Assembly (NCBI GenBank): GCA_019925095.2
Contig: CM034392.1
Location: 19,882,387 to 19,946,386 of the forward strand
DNA length: 64,000 nucleotides
Source of the DNA: Dendrolimus kikuchii
Taxonomy: Eukaryota; Arthropoda; Insecta; Lepidoptera; Lasiocampidae
Direction: 5' to 3'
The translations under genes and the position numbers were made by a program. Below are positions 11,549 through 22,375 of this stretch, in pieces (positions within the stretch are counted from its first letter, which is position 1; each line of letters starts with the position of its first letter). Under the pieces are notes generated by a model. The model saw only the letters and a list, made by a program, of their open reading frames with translations, did not search any database and was not told the DNA's origin.

Positions 11549-13139
11549 GCCCATGGAACTCTATAGAAGCACGTGTACCAAAAAAGTAATTCCGCGTCGG
11601 ATTTTTTCGTTGTTGCGATTTTAAAACGCATCCTAGTGCACGTTATACAATCCCCAAAGCCTAACTACGATGTTTACAAAATTAGAATTTAATCACTGAA
11701 ATTTGCGACGTAATAATATAAACGATTAATTTGTCATAAATTCATATTCGTATATTTATTTGCTTGAAACAGGTGTATAACAAAATACATATACATGTAT
11801 AAACATCTTTTAATTGTTAAGTGTTAATAAATAGCAAAACGCTTAATAGTGGACTTCCGGCGACATCCTGTCATTATCGGTACCGGCCTACAACTGGTCA
11901 ATGGAAATATGTACGACCAAACCAAAGTGTAACAGTAAGACTTATTAAGTTTTTGTCATGGCCAACAACTCATACGAACCCCGAATTAAATAAAAGAAAT
12001 CATTATAAAAACAGCAATTGCAACATAATAACACATATTATAGTAGGCGCGCTACTTTACGTCTGGCCTCGTTTCAATTATGTTACAACATAAAATTGTC
12101 GCATAATACTCGAATGTTTTGTGAGAAATTGATTTTATGTTATAATCTGGAGTTGAGAATACATAAAAATACCCCTTTTCTGTGTTAAAATTAATAATAA
12201 ATTTCAATAATGTAGGGTAATTGGTCGAGAAAATGTATTGATCAAGGTCGTGTACAAATATTAAAAATGTATCACTTGATATTTCTTTACTGTGAAAAGC
12301 TCTGAAAGACTTAATTACGATTTTATTATACTAGTCACTTTAGTGCCAAACTTTGTCTGCTTAATGTTTGGAGGAAAGTTTCAAGTTTTCAAGGTTGTGT
12401 ATTTGCTTGCAACTTATATAACCTACCAGATTTCGCCCCCGATGGATCATCCCTATCACAATGATGCCCTTAGTAACTATACTGCAAATTCTATTCCCAG
12501 CTCATAAGGAGTAAAAAGTACTAAATACCATTCTTGTAAGCGTTCTTCTGTACTCTTAGTTTGTTTTTAATTATCACAACAAAAGTCACCTTGATATCCT
12601 TTCGCATCTAAAGTAACATTAAATATTAACAAATCAAAGTATGAACATTAATATGTGGTCTTAATTAATCCCGTGTTGATTTCTTTTCTGTTACCAAATA
12701 AAAATGCGTAGGTGTCCTAACCTCAGCACTATGTCTATTTTATTTAATTAGATAAAATAATGCATATTGCAGACGAAAATAGACACTGTTAATTGTATAT
12801 TTCTTTATATATGTTGATTTTTATTTATCTTATACGTACGTGACATCTATGGAGGCTTATTTATTTAGTTTCAGTGCATAAAAAGTGAAAAGTAACTTTA
12901 ATTAATGAAAGCACTTTATTGTTCAGTATGAATTAAAACCAGTACAAATTGAGTTATTTGTTTTACAAAAGGTACGATGGGGTTGATATAACCAAAAAGG
13001 TTCAAATCCTTTAAAAAACAAGTGACAAACAATTACATTTTCATTCTAGTCATGTACGATTTAGTAGCTTTTTAAGCGTTTAGATTAGGTCTGAATTGGC
13101 ATTCCTAGTGTTTGTCTTCATTCTATACGTATATAGTTC
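10934..13139. other. AT-rich stretch with one microsatellite
   Basis: Apart from the TA microsatellite at 11460-11545, I see no gene or repeat family. The 90-codon frame at 11821-12093 has no recognisable motif and no sign of selection that can be judged by eye. Confidence 0.5.
11460..11545. repeat. (TA)n microsatellite
   Basis: Two long TA runs, about 50 and 35 bp, separated by AAG. Direct reading of the sequence. Confidence 0.95.
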
Positions 13140-13620
13140 TCTTAAAACGCTAGACACAAAAAAGTGTGTGTGTGTGTGTAATTCACACACGGCAAAAGTG
13201 AAACTTTAGAAAAGTAGCCTACGAGGGAATGAGATAAATATAGAGTATCAGGGAGTATTAAGATAATTATAAGGTTTACTATTTTTATAATATTTTCACA
13301 AAGCTCAAAAATTATTTTATATTTTAATTCAAAATATTAATTATATTTTTAAGATATATTATAACACATATTCAGGTTCCATGTTTTCAGTTTGACCAAA
13401 TGACACGAGAAGCTTATGATAACTAAAATAGAAAACAAATGCCCTAGTTTCAATTGGATTTGTGAACTTCAAAACTTCTAAATATTTCCAACTGTATCTT
13501 TATGACATAGTGTTTAAATGATTAAATATCTCTTTTTAGTGTTGCATTTTTTTCGTTTCATCGAGTGTCAAATCACAACGATTCTAAACAAGTTTCACTT
13601 CAATAATGCTAGTTTTACTT
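13140..13620 (-). repeat. Repeat A copy, minus orientation
   Basis: The copy starts near a GTGTGTGTGTGTG run at 13164-13178 with ATTCACACACGGC, and ends with TCGTTTCATCGAGTGTCAAA and AAGTTTCACTTCAA. Taken in reverse, it lines up with 17320-17830 block by block: GAAACTTCT, the ATCTCTTTTTAGTGTT block, CTAAATATTTCCAACT, and CTACGAGGGAATGAGAT. I could not identify the class. No coding potential is visible. Confidence 0.65.
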
Positions 13621-14226
13621 GGACAATTTTTGTTATCTTCTACTGTTAATAGAAGCATCAACAAAGTTGTATCAATTTGGTTGAACGATTGAACTGTAAG
13701 GAGACGAAAGTATTTAACAACACAAAATAGTTTAAGTTTATTTTTATATAGATCACTGGTTAATTCATTTAAATTGAAAAAGAGAAATGATTCGTCTAAT
13801 ATTGGTTTTAGCGTCTTTCATGATATATTGCATATTTTTCTTATTAATAAGTACATATATTAATTAATTGCCTAATAGCCTAGAACAAGGATTAAAAACG
13901 ACAGGAAAGGCTGCAGTTCTTTAACCACTAAACATGTTTGTACTTCCACAGAAGTTGGTGTCATTTACAACTAAGCAAAACAGTTTTGCAATACACTGTC
14001 ATGCAGACTGATATATCCGGTTAATCTCAATTATTTATCTAAATAGTGATTGCCGAAAATTGATTAATGATTATAATCGATACTTTAATCAGTTCAAGGG
14101 CGATGTATGCGCGTGCGCACGCCTACGATGATCTTGAATGTCTCGTGATTTTGACAACAAAAAGTTTAACTATGTATATCCGTTAATAGATGAAATAAAC
14201 AGTCATAGACCAAAATAACATATACG
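13621..14226. other. AT-rich spacer
   Basis: Nothing recognised except a short G+C palindromic piece (GCGCGTGCGCACGC) near 14108. Confidence 0.5.
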
Positions 14227-14668
14227 GTGACGCAAAAAACCGACTATATTTTTTAGTTTCAAGTGAAAAATATGTTAGTTTATAATGTTTTAAGAACTCC
14301 CCCCTCCAAAGGACAGATCTGAAAAAAATTTAAGAGGTCGCTCCAAATTTTTTTAAGATTTCAAAATTGCTTAATTTACAAGTGCAATTATCGCTCGAAA
14401 AAATCTATAGTAAAATACATTAAAAAGAATTATGAGCGACCTTTTAAAGTTCAAATTTTGAACTGAAACTTTCAGACACTTATTATTTTTTGGTTTATAA
14501 AATTATACCGTAACGAAAAAAAATTGAATAAACAAAAACAATTTTTAAAATCTTTAAAAATTTGGAGCGACCTCTTAAATTTTTTTTAGCTGTCCTTTGG
14601 ACAGGAGTTCTTGAAACATCAAAGACTAAAATTTTTTCACTCGAGACACAAAAAAAAATTGACGGGAT
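14227..14668. mobile_element. Foldback element with long inverted arms
   Basis: The left arm (about 14228-14360) and right arm (about 14540-14668) are imperfect reverse complements over roughly 130 bp. Matching parts include AAGAACTCC with GGAGTTCTT, CAAAGGACAG with CTGTCCTTTGG, and AAGAGGTCGCTCCAAATTT with AAATTTGGAGCGACCTCTT. The outer ends pair around TTTCAAGTGAAAAA with TTTTTTCACTCGAGA. The spacer of about 180 bp is AT-rich and non-coding. This is the form of a foldback or MITE-like DNA element. No flanking target duplication is obvious, so the exact ends are uncertain. Confidence 0.8.
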
Positions 14669-15017
14669 TTGTACAGCAAAATACAGAACTTGGAAAACTG
14701 TTCAATTCAACTTCCATTTCCAAACTCACAAAGATTTTGTGCAGGTTTCAGAGCTTGGTGGGCTTCCCGACTCCGCAACTCCGTGGGAGCAGAAGCGTTC
14801 AGCCCGGAAGCAGCGCGCTCGAGGCACAAAACTACCCGATTCACAGCGGGTTTGCAGTGTTTATAATTGTTGACAGACTAATATGTATATTAAGTATATA
14901 TCTACTTAATATATAATAATACATTTGGATATATTAATTTACATATTTATTACTAAAATGTAAGTAATCGTACTATGTATTATGTATACCACCATCGCCA
15001 TTATAATCTCAATTCAT

Positions 15018-15075
15018 TCCTGGGGTTGTCTGGATAAGATCGCATTTTAGCGATAAGACCGCCCTTTGTGTATAA
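15018..15075 (+). repeat. Dispersed hairpin-bearing repeat, copy 1
   Basis: GGGGTTGTCTGGATAAGATC is followed by GCATTTTAGCGATAAGACCG. The GATCGC...GCGAT part can form a short hairpin. A second copy at 43685-43740 has the same order of blocks. I recall the motif as common in lepidopteran repeats. It is probably a conserved part of a retroposon tail. Confidence 0.55.
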
Positions 15076-15433
15076 TACATATTTTTGATCTGAAAGTTCA
15101 TTTCTATATTGGTGTACAATACCTTTATATCTTTATATATATAAATTTATATATATCTATATCTTTATATCAATACCTTTGATTCTTACAATGTAGATCT
15201 TAAACTATGTCAAAACATGTATAATAACTTTATACTATATCTAATACTTAATTTTTTATTTAAATAAGTAAACAATTCGATAAGAATTGCATAAAGAATA
15301 TGACATTAGTTCAAATATTTCCTGTTATGTGGCGCCACCAGGCAAATGCCATGGGTGGTTACAAAAGAACCTTCATTAATTCAAAATATAAATAATACCA
15401 CTACAATTCATTATATACTCTGATTTTCAATTA

Positions 15434-15593
15434 TCTAGACTAAAATGACAGATGCCATAGACCTTTTCTTATATTTCAAGCTTGAAACAACTTACCACTG
15501 TGAGTTGACACCTATAGAATTTCTAAAGGATTCAATTCACAATTCAGTGATGAATCAAAAAAAGATCGATCGCATCTGTCATTTTAGTCCAGG
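15434..15593. mobile_element. 160 bp MITE with TA target duplication
   Basis: The ends are inverted repeats: CTAGACTAAAATGACAGATGC on the left pairs with the reverse complement of GCATCTGTCATTTTAGTC on the right. The core of 18 bp is perfect. TA dinucleotides flank both ends (15432-15433 and 15594-15595). A TA duplication with short TIRs fits a Tc1/mariner-type non-autonomous element. There is no coding potential. Confidence 0.8.
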
Positions 15594-15816
15594 TAGTTAA
15601 AAATCAGTGTAAATATATATATATAAATCCATTTAATAACAAACCAAGTAGAATGCGCTAATAGTATCATATAGTACTGTTATTAACAATGTATATTTAA
15701 TACAAAAATATGTATGTATTTCTTTTTTCATATCCTAACTACTTTGCAATAGTTACGGTCGCATAATACACACATGTCATCATTCTATGAACACCACTGT
15801 TGCTTTATAAATTACT

Positions 15817-16130
15817 TTTTCTTTTTATTGCAGGAGTTCAACAGACAGGCAGACGGCCCACTTGATGGAAAGCGGTTACCATCGCCTATAGACATTTGCA
15901 ACACCAAAGGTGCTACAAATGCGCTGCTGCTCTCATAAAGGGGCCTGGAACCTGGTCACTAATGCCGGAACACAACTCAAGGTTGTTCTGGCGACATACT
16001 CTAGACCAGGGGTGGTAGCCATCCAGTCGGGCAAATGCCCTACCACCTGGCTGTGGGTTGTTTAGTCGCCTCTTACGACAGGCCGCCCGGCCGCAGGAAA
16101 TTGTATTCTTTCTCCGTTCCTGCACGGATA
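15817..16130 (-). mobile_element. Composite SINE, near full length
   Basis: Read on the minus strand, it starts TATCCGTGCAGGAACGGAGA and ends with CTGTTGAACTCCTGCAATAA and an A-rich tail. Internal blocks include GGTGGTAGGGCATTTGCCCG pairing with CTACCACC, a GGTTCCAGGCC B-box-like stretch, and the 3' part TTTGGTGTTGCAAATGTC shared with the Jockey/CR1-like LINE. Its length of about 310 bp and many copies fit a SINE. Other copies lie at 24.2, 32.2, 34.5, 35.95, 37.7, 42.3, 48.66 and 53.6 kb, and a tail-only copy at 45.0 kb. The Pol III promoter call is tentative. Confidence 0.85.
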
Positions 16131-16619
16131 CGAAATACTTAAAAACTAGGGTTAGTAGAACCTATCATAGTTTCGTTAAAGTTGAGTTTTAAAAGATGCG
16201 TTCATTACAAAATATATACAATTAATTTAAATTAGAAATAAATAATACCAGGATAAATTATTTTTCATTCAAATAAAATTATGTAAGTATATACGATTCC
16301 TTTCTGTTGTGTGAAATTTCACACAAATTTGAAATACATAATAAAAATAGCAACATAATTATTGCATTATAATGAAACTAAACTAAGTAAGTTTTGTAAT
16401 ACATATCAAAGATAGCTATCATATGTGTTTATGGTCGTGTCAATGAGATATGCATTCAGCAATTAGTTGTGTTTATAAATTAATTAATGTTTTGTGCGTT
16501 AAGCGTTAATTTGGTATATGCCACTGTAATAAAAGTCTGAATAACTTAAAGACTGGGTTGTTAGGTATCATACAATTTTCATTCGTATAAGACTTCTAAT
16601 ATAATACTATTTATAACAG

Positions 16620-17015
16620 CGAAATGGCTTCGGAGAGATTTCACATCTCGACTCAATCATAGGGAGTGTTCTCAGGAACCGATCTGAATGGTGCCATTAT
16701 GATGACATTAGAATTACAACAAATATTGAATATACAATTCATTATGTCTCTTTCAGTTATATGTTATTCACTCATGTACGCGACGTTTCACAAGAACGTT
16801 TATCTTGCGCGCCGTAGCGATTTGGAATGAGCTTCCCAGCTGAGGATTTCCCACAGCGCTACGATATGACGTTTTTTTTTTAAAGGCTGTCATAAAATTT
16901 CTTCGAGGTCGGCAGCACATTGGTGACATCTCTGGTGTCGCAATCGTCCAGTTACGGTAACCACTTTCCATCAGGTGGGCTGTCACCCAGTCTGCTGTAC
17001 TCCAGCTGCATGTAA
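16620..17015 (+). pseudogene. Jockey/CR1-group LINE 3' end with internal deletion
   Basis: The first block (16625-16700) encodes a decayed form of the LRRDFASLCVFYRL...GECSEE region. After a gap the frame gives FTRTFILRAVAIWNELPS and, further on, AVIKFLRGRQHIGDISGVAI. The end carries TAACCACTTTCCATCAGGTG and CTGCTGTACTCCAGC, the LINE tail. It is the same family as 8070-8610 and 44440-45460. Stops and the missing middle mark it as dead. Confidence 0.8.
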
Positions 17016-17319
17016 AAAACGGTATCTATAAATTCATTTCGAAATTTACTTAACTAAAGAGATGAGAGAGAGAAAAATATAACACTTTATTGTACACCAT
17101 TACAGAAAATACAGAAAATCTTACAGCCCAAAAATGTTTCTAATCATTCAAATTCATTTAATCATTTAATATCTAAATTTTCACAGTGGGCGGTGATATG
17201 TACAACAATATAAGCTCAAAATGAACAATTCCTGGTCTTTGACCACTCAGATCACAACAGACTTTCTGTATAATTGGCGTAAACTCAGATCTATACAAAG
17301 TCTCCCAATTTCCACAACA

Positions 17320-17830
17320 TTTTTGAAGTGAACTTCTTTAGAATCTTTGTAATTTGAAACTCGATGAAAAGAAAATAAAGGGACACTAAAAATAGATATT
17401 TAATAATTTAAGCACTATGCTCATAAATATAGAGTTGGAAATATTTTGAAGTTCATAAATCAAAGTTATCATAAGCCTCTCGTGTAATTATTTAAAGTGA
17501 AAAGATGGAATCTGAATATGTGTAATAATAATCTTATATATAAAAATGAATGTTTGGACCCGGTAGGTGGCGCTGCTGTCGGCATATCGATTGAAGCTTT
17601 TCCGGATAGGACGACGTCTGACGAAACAGCTAGTATAACATAAAATATAATAATTAAATATGTAATATATGAAATAAATAAAATAATTTTTGAGCTTGGT
17701 AAAAATGTAATAAAAATAATAAACCTTATAATTATCCATATACTCGTGATACTCTATATTCATCTCATTCTCTGGTAGGCCACTTTTCTGAAGTTTCACT
17801 TCTGCCGTATGTGAATTGCACAGACATTTT
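17320..17830 (+). repeat. Repeat A copy, plus orientation, interrupted
   Basis: It starts TTTTGAAGTGAACTTCTTTA and ends with GTTTCACTTCTGCCGTATG and ATTGCACAGACA. It is the inverted counterpart of 13140-13620. A segment at about 17535-17640 (ATAAAAATGAATGTTTGGAC to GACGAAACAGCTAGTATAA) is not in the other copy. That segment resembles a separate lepidopteran short repeat, probably a later insertion. Confidence 0.6.
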
Positions 17831-18498
17831 TTTTATTGCTGGTGTATAACAAATAAACTGACGGTCCACCTGCGTAAAATTTGCAACATCACAGTTATAA
17901 TCTACTGGGTGCCCAAGAACCCATAACCGGACGTTGGAAGTGAAAGACGTAAGCCAATGATAATATTGAGCAAGAAGACAAATACAGCGGCATTCGGGAT
18001 TACAAATTTCTAAGCAGAATGATTTATTTATAGTTATTTTGTGTACTCAAAACAGTTCTAATATAATTTTTCACCACTTCTCAACTTATTATGGAATTAA
18101 AATAGCACGGTTTCATAAACATTGGTTAATTTAAACTAAACCAGTCACGTTATTTCGCTTTGTGTAAGATCGTATCTATTGAAACTGATAAAATAAACTT
18201 TCATGTTTTGATTTCCATGCCATTTTTAGATAATATAATTCATTCTTAATTGAAATAGTTCGGATCAAAGCAAGACTCAATGTTTGCTTAATAATTAGGA
18301 AACATACCGGTTAATATGTAAGTAATATGGTAAAGTCTAGATATAAATTACTGATGTTTTAGTAAACAAGAGACAGATCAAATTTGAAATTAAAATAAAC
18401 GAAGGTGATATCTTAGTATGCTTAAATTATTTCTATTGAGTTTTAAGTTTATTTAATTTATAAATTGGCCAAGTGCGTGTCAGACCATGCACTATAAA
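17831..18498. other. AT-rich spacer
   Basis: Nothing recognised. No open frame with a motif and no inverted repeat that I can support. Confidence 0.5.
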
Positions 18499-18741
18499 GG
18501 CTATGTTCCATTAGAGATTCACAACGACAGCGATTTTTCCCGTTCCACTTACTTGCCGGCGATACAATTATAAACCCAAGTGGAATGGTTATTCAACTCA
18601 CCACTTGACATGGGTCGTTGTATGATCAAAAATGATAACGTCATTAGTAACGTTTTTGCCACGGCCACAACGACCGTGGTCACCTTGTGGAACGACTAAC
18701 GGAGCATTTTGGGCGTTGTGAGCTACTCTAATGGAACGAGC
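18499..18741. mobile_element. TIR MITE (GTTCCATTAGAG family), copy 1
   Basis: The left end GGCTATGTTCCATTAGAG with TTCACAACGAC pairs with the right end CGTTGTGAGCTACTCTAATG followed by GAACGAGC. This gives TIRs of about 27 bp. An internal inverted repeat (CGTTCCACTT ... AAGTGGAATGG) makes a second stem. Length is 243 bp with no coding potential. Other copies lie at 33623-33860, 33866-34106 and 53915-54174. The superfamily is undetermined because the target duplication is unclear. Confidence 0.8.
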
Positions 18742-19154
18742 TGAAAGGGATCTATATATAGTGACGAATATCAATCGTCTTTATAACTAAGCTATGCAAT
18801 TTAAAAAAAATATCTCATATCTTAAAAGTTATTTAACGGATATTGTTCAAATTAAATTTCGTTGAAAATATTATTTTTTAGAATGTTCCTTCATAGTTCG
18901 AAAGCTATGAGGACACAGATACAAGCACTTTTTACGACTTTTAAAACAAATAGATTGAAATAGAAAAATAAAAAAAAACTCACTATGATTTTTCAAATTT
19001 TACCTAACCATAACCGCATGCCTATGTAGACTTTAAAAAATCATACCTCAGTTTAAAAAAATAAGTATTCATGTATAAGGTATTGTTTTAAATACAAATT
19101 TTTCAGATTCATTTACTGTATAGATATTGAACAATTTTGATTCTCTTGAATAAT

Positions 19155-19318
19155 GTAAATGATGTCAGGAGCCTTAAGAACAGACGAGCGTGCATGACAA
19201 GAGTTATGAATGTCAAAGAAGCAAGTGAGGTGTGTAAGAATAAGCCTAAATGGCGCTCTGTTGTTCGTGCCTACCCCGCAAGGGAACTGGTGTGAAGTTA
19301 TGTATGTATGTATGTATA
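19155..19318 (+). mobile_element. RTE-like element, 164 bp 3' fragment
   Basis: It encodes the end of the RTE-like protein (DVRSLKNRRACMTRVMN-type, then VCKNKPKW and PARELV) in plus orientation and ends in an ATGTATGTATGT tail. The direct repeat TGAATAAT at 19147-19154 and 19319-19326 is an apparent target duplication. It is strongly 5'-truncated. Confidence 0.85.
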
Positions 19319-19380
19319 TGAATAATTAAAAATTTTCATTTTTGGCAACACTTGAAATAAAACTACGGTTTAACTGTTAA

Positions 19381-19475
19381 GCACGGTAATTTATTTGATT
19401 TTTATTATTCCGACGTTTCGGCTACTTTTCAGTAGCCGTGATCACGGAAGACAAAAATTAAATCTTGATGAATTA
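19381..19475 (-). repeat. Conserved hairpin block of unknown class
   Basis: The plus strand has CCGACGTTTCGG, then the perfect 7 bp hairpin GGCTACT-TTTC-AGTAGCC (19420-19437), then CGTGATCACG. On the minus strand the hairpin is followed directly by GAAACGTCGG. Sequences like this occur dispersed in lepidopteran genomes, which is recalled knowledge. See the finding for the tentative ribozyme-like reading. Confidence 0.45.
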
Positions 19476-19609
19476 TTGGGGATGAGCTATTTAAACAAAT
19501 TGTGATCTTTACATTGTTTCTTTATTACAACACCGTCAGATCAATCACTATATAAAAAGTAAATACAAATAATACAAAAGAGGTTCTAATGCCCAACAGT
19601 CAAATGTCA

Positions 19610-19796
19610 ATGAGTATTGTTAAAGTTTTATTGTGCCTACCGCCAACTTGTTCATTTTAATTATTTAGTTTTAATTTTGTTTATGGTTATTATTTACTCT
19701 TTGGGAGCCTAATCTAATTTACTACCGCTTCGCAACATGTTGTGGCTTGAAAATAAGAAAAGGCGCAAGAAACTCTTCGGCAAACATGCCTAGCTC
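19610..19796 (-). repeat. GAGTTTCTTGC-family repeat, minus copy
   Basis: Read on the minus strand, AAGAGTTTCTTGCGCC is followed by TTGCGAAGCGGTAGTAAATTAG. These are the same ordered blocks as at 1887-2093 and 54655-54765. It is probably a retroposon 3' end. Its left boundary is uncertain. Confidence 0.55.
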
Positions 19797-19807
19797 TAAT
19801 AATGTAA

Positions 19808-20282
19808 TGTTACGACATACACGCCGACAAATGTAGATTCACACCTGTTTACCATAAAAGCACACTTTATTACCTTTCCGCATTTGGACTTCTCTTGTTT
19901 ACTTTGTGTTTAAAATTTGTAATTAGAAAAACAGCCCATTATGTATTGTAATCTTTTATGGCAGTCATGAGCCAGGTGTGTCGAACTGATTCTAAGAAAT
20001 TCGGTCTACGCGGTCGGGCAGCCATATTCTATCGGTGGAGTATAAAGCAATGGCCCATTGGAGAGATCGGCAGTCTAGCGATAACCAGCTGCGAGGCAAG
20101 ACTTGGGTACATTCGGTAATCTATTTAGTGACGGACTTTGCGCGTGTTGTTGAATCGTGCATTACTTTTGCACTGGTTGTGTTCAGTTATATTTGTACCT
20201 TTGTTATACGTGTTTGTATAGTTCTAATAAATTCTATAGTAATTCTAACGGCATTTTAATTCGAGTCCTGCAACTCGTAACA
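19808..20282 (+). mobile_element. Solo LTR, copy 1
   Basis: This 475 bp unit starts TGTTACGA and ends TCGTAACA, perfect 8 bp inverted ends of the TG...CA type. The tetranucleotide GTAA lies on both sides (19804-19807 and 20283-20286) as a target duplication. A TATAAAG box is at 20040 and an AATAAA signal near 20226, both on the plus strand. That gives a normal U3-R-U5 order. No internal gag-pol or primer-binding region follows, so it is a solo LTR from intra-element recombination. An inverted copy is at 59373-59841. The superfamily cannot be assigned from the LTR alone. Confidence 0.85.
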
Positions 20283-20867
20283 GTAATATAGTATTAAAAT
20301 GGGTGAAAGGAAAAATAAAAGATATTACCAATCAAGTTGTTTTTTTTACTGTAATATCTAACTTTAGATGTACCTTAGATTGTGTAAAACATGTAAACAT
20401 CAATAAATAGTGTAATTCCAAATAATAAAAAATAATCTTGTAAGGAAAAACAGTGTATTTATTGTATCGACTTAAAATAAACGAGTAAAAAAAGTAAATA
20501 AATTCACGCACAATGGTAATTATGAGTGCAATCGCTAAAGAATAATAGTTTCTATTCATACAAATTACTTTATCAATATTATCTAAGATTACTAAAACTA
20601 ATTTGGGTTATCATTTTAAGTTCAACAAGAGGGCGAGAACTACAATTGTTTTAATTCATAAGCATTTTCATTTCCCAACGGTTATTTCATGTCAAGATTA
20701 AAAAGATTGTGCAACGAAAATATGTAAAGGCTTTTAAATCCATGGTTGATCGGTGATAACTAATTAATGGTTCACACGTAACTTAATTGCTATAATTGTA
20801 TGGGAATGAGTAATTTGAAGTAGTTTTTCGTCCATAGCCAGATACCCATACGGAGATGTAAATAAAA
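20283..20867. other. AT-rich spacer
   Basis: Nothing recognised; only short unsupported frames. Confidence 0.5.
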
Positions 20868-21430
20868 ATATAAAGTGTCAGTTATTTCAACATTACGTAC
20901 GTATTCAAAACGCTCTGAGGTGCTGTGCAGCCTCACACAAGGTAATGGTGTCCCGGTTCCTAAGCAGGAAAACCAAAATCCGGATTTATAAAACCGTCAT
21001 ACGGCCCATCTTGATGTACAAGTCCAGGCGTAGCCTGGACTCTTATCCTAAGGAAGAGAACCAGTTGTTAGTGGCTGAAAGAAAGGTTCTCCGTAAGATT
21101 GTGGGCTCAACAAGGAGAGACGATCTGAACCAAATGTTGAAATTGAGAATCGCGTAGCCGAGCCTAACATTATAGGGGAGATAAAATCTCACCGGCTCCG
21201 TTGGCTCGGTCACGTGGAACGGATGGGAGAGGATCGAAGCGTGAAAAGGACCTGTTTGGGACGACCGGATGGGTGACGCCCAGTCGGTCGCCACAAGTAC
21301 CGGTGGAGGGATAGACTGGTGGCTGACCTATGTGAGCTTCAAGCTCATAACTGGCAAGAAACCGCAAAGGACAGATACAGGTGGCGTGTTCTCGTCTCAC
21401 AGGCCAACACACATTTTGGGTAGCTGAGCC
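20868..21430 (+). pseudogene. LINE reverse transcriptase C-terminal fragment
   Basis: The plus-strand translation begins FLSRKTKIRIYKTVIRPILM, followed by ENQLLVAERKVLRKIVGSTR. After a stop at 21157 another frame gives EPNIIGEIKSHRLRWLGHVE, RTCLGRPDG and YRWRDRLVADLCELQAHNWQ, ending near QANTHFG. This is the thumb and C-terminal region common to RTE/Jockey-type elements of insects and differs from the 56 kb RTE family. The usual YG in RPILMYG is changed and an in-frame stop splits the sequence, so it is inactive. Confidence 0.85.
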
Positions 21431-21616
21431 AACGGAGCCAGTTAGTTATTTCAAAATTAATATTAAAACTAAATAAAGACTGTATTTTTTTTAAACGATG
21501 TGTCTCATAAATGACAATTTGTGGGATTTTTCTGTGATGTTTTTAAGTTTGTCTCGAGTAACTCCGAAGCGGCTCAACAAACTTCAGTGGATGTTTTAGG
21601 GACAACATTTGTCGCC

Positions 21617-21744
21617 TGCTCCTATATCTTCTATTCATTCACTTGCCCTACCAGCCAAATTTTGACACTAGATTTATGGAGCTTATGGCAAATTTTGATC
21701 GATACTAAGGCAAATGAACGGTCGGTAAGATATAGGAACTGGTC
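21617..21744. mobile_element. Palindromic MITE (GGCAAATGAACGGTC family), copy 1
   Basis: The left arm (CCTATATCTTCTATTCATTC, then ACTTGCCCTACC and AATTTTGACA) pairs with the right arm (GGCAAATTTTGATCG, then AAGGCAAATGAACGG and TAAGATATAGGAAC). The two arms fill almost the whole unit. Related copies lie at about 36485-36628 and, split by an R1-like element, at 51875-53018. Confidence 0.7.
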
Positions 21745-21999
21745 TTTAATCGATAAATTACAAATCAAACTAGCTTAAAAATGCTCCCGCGATCAGAGAA
21801 GGCTGGTTCGTATTTCACCCAGAAATTCAGCATTGCCATACAGTGTGACAATGTAGCAAGACACGCTTCCATATGGCAGTGATTTGTTACTTGGTCTATA
21901 TTAACTTAGGTAGAACTTAATATTTAATCGTGTTTTAAAGTTACTATAATTTGTATTTCTAGGAGTTGAAACAGAAATTTTATTTTAAACTATGATATA
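21745..21999. other. Spacer
   Basis: Nothing recognised. Confidence 0.4.
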
Positions 22000-22375
22000 T
22001 CCGCGACTTCCTCCACAAAGAACCACAGATTTTGAAAAAATAATGACAGCTATCGTTTTAGTGAAAACTTTGCCAGAATAAGGTAATTTTTATTCACCCG
22101 AACAAGTACAAGCCGTTCCCGGAAAAATTACCGTGTGATTCCCGGGATAGAAAAATCACACATTTTACTAAATTTTCTATCTGTCAGTGAAAAAATCACA
22201 TTGGAATTCGATATTTTTTTTAATCTGGACACTTTAAATATTCCCGCGGGATTACCAGACTAAAAATTAGCGCAGATTTTAATTCTAAGAATTTATTGTC
22301 GATAAGTGAAAACCGTATCGAAATTAGCCCGGTGTAGTTTTTATGTGAACCCCGGACAAACAGACAAGAAATCTA
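22000..22375 (+). repeat. Repeat B copy
   Basis: It starts GATATATCCGCGACTTCCTC and includes GCTATCGTTTTAGTGAAAAC, ATCTGTCAGTGAAAAAATCA, TAATTCTAAGAATTTATTGT and a GTGAACCCCGGACAAACAGA end. The same block order occurs at 39795-40245 and in the split copy 55690-55882 plus 59946-60215. It is non-coding and its class is unknown. Confidence 0.7.

Noticed and set aside
11821..12093. 90-codon frame as a host exon
   Set aside because: No motif, no splice context that I can support, and composition like the surrounding DNA.
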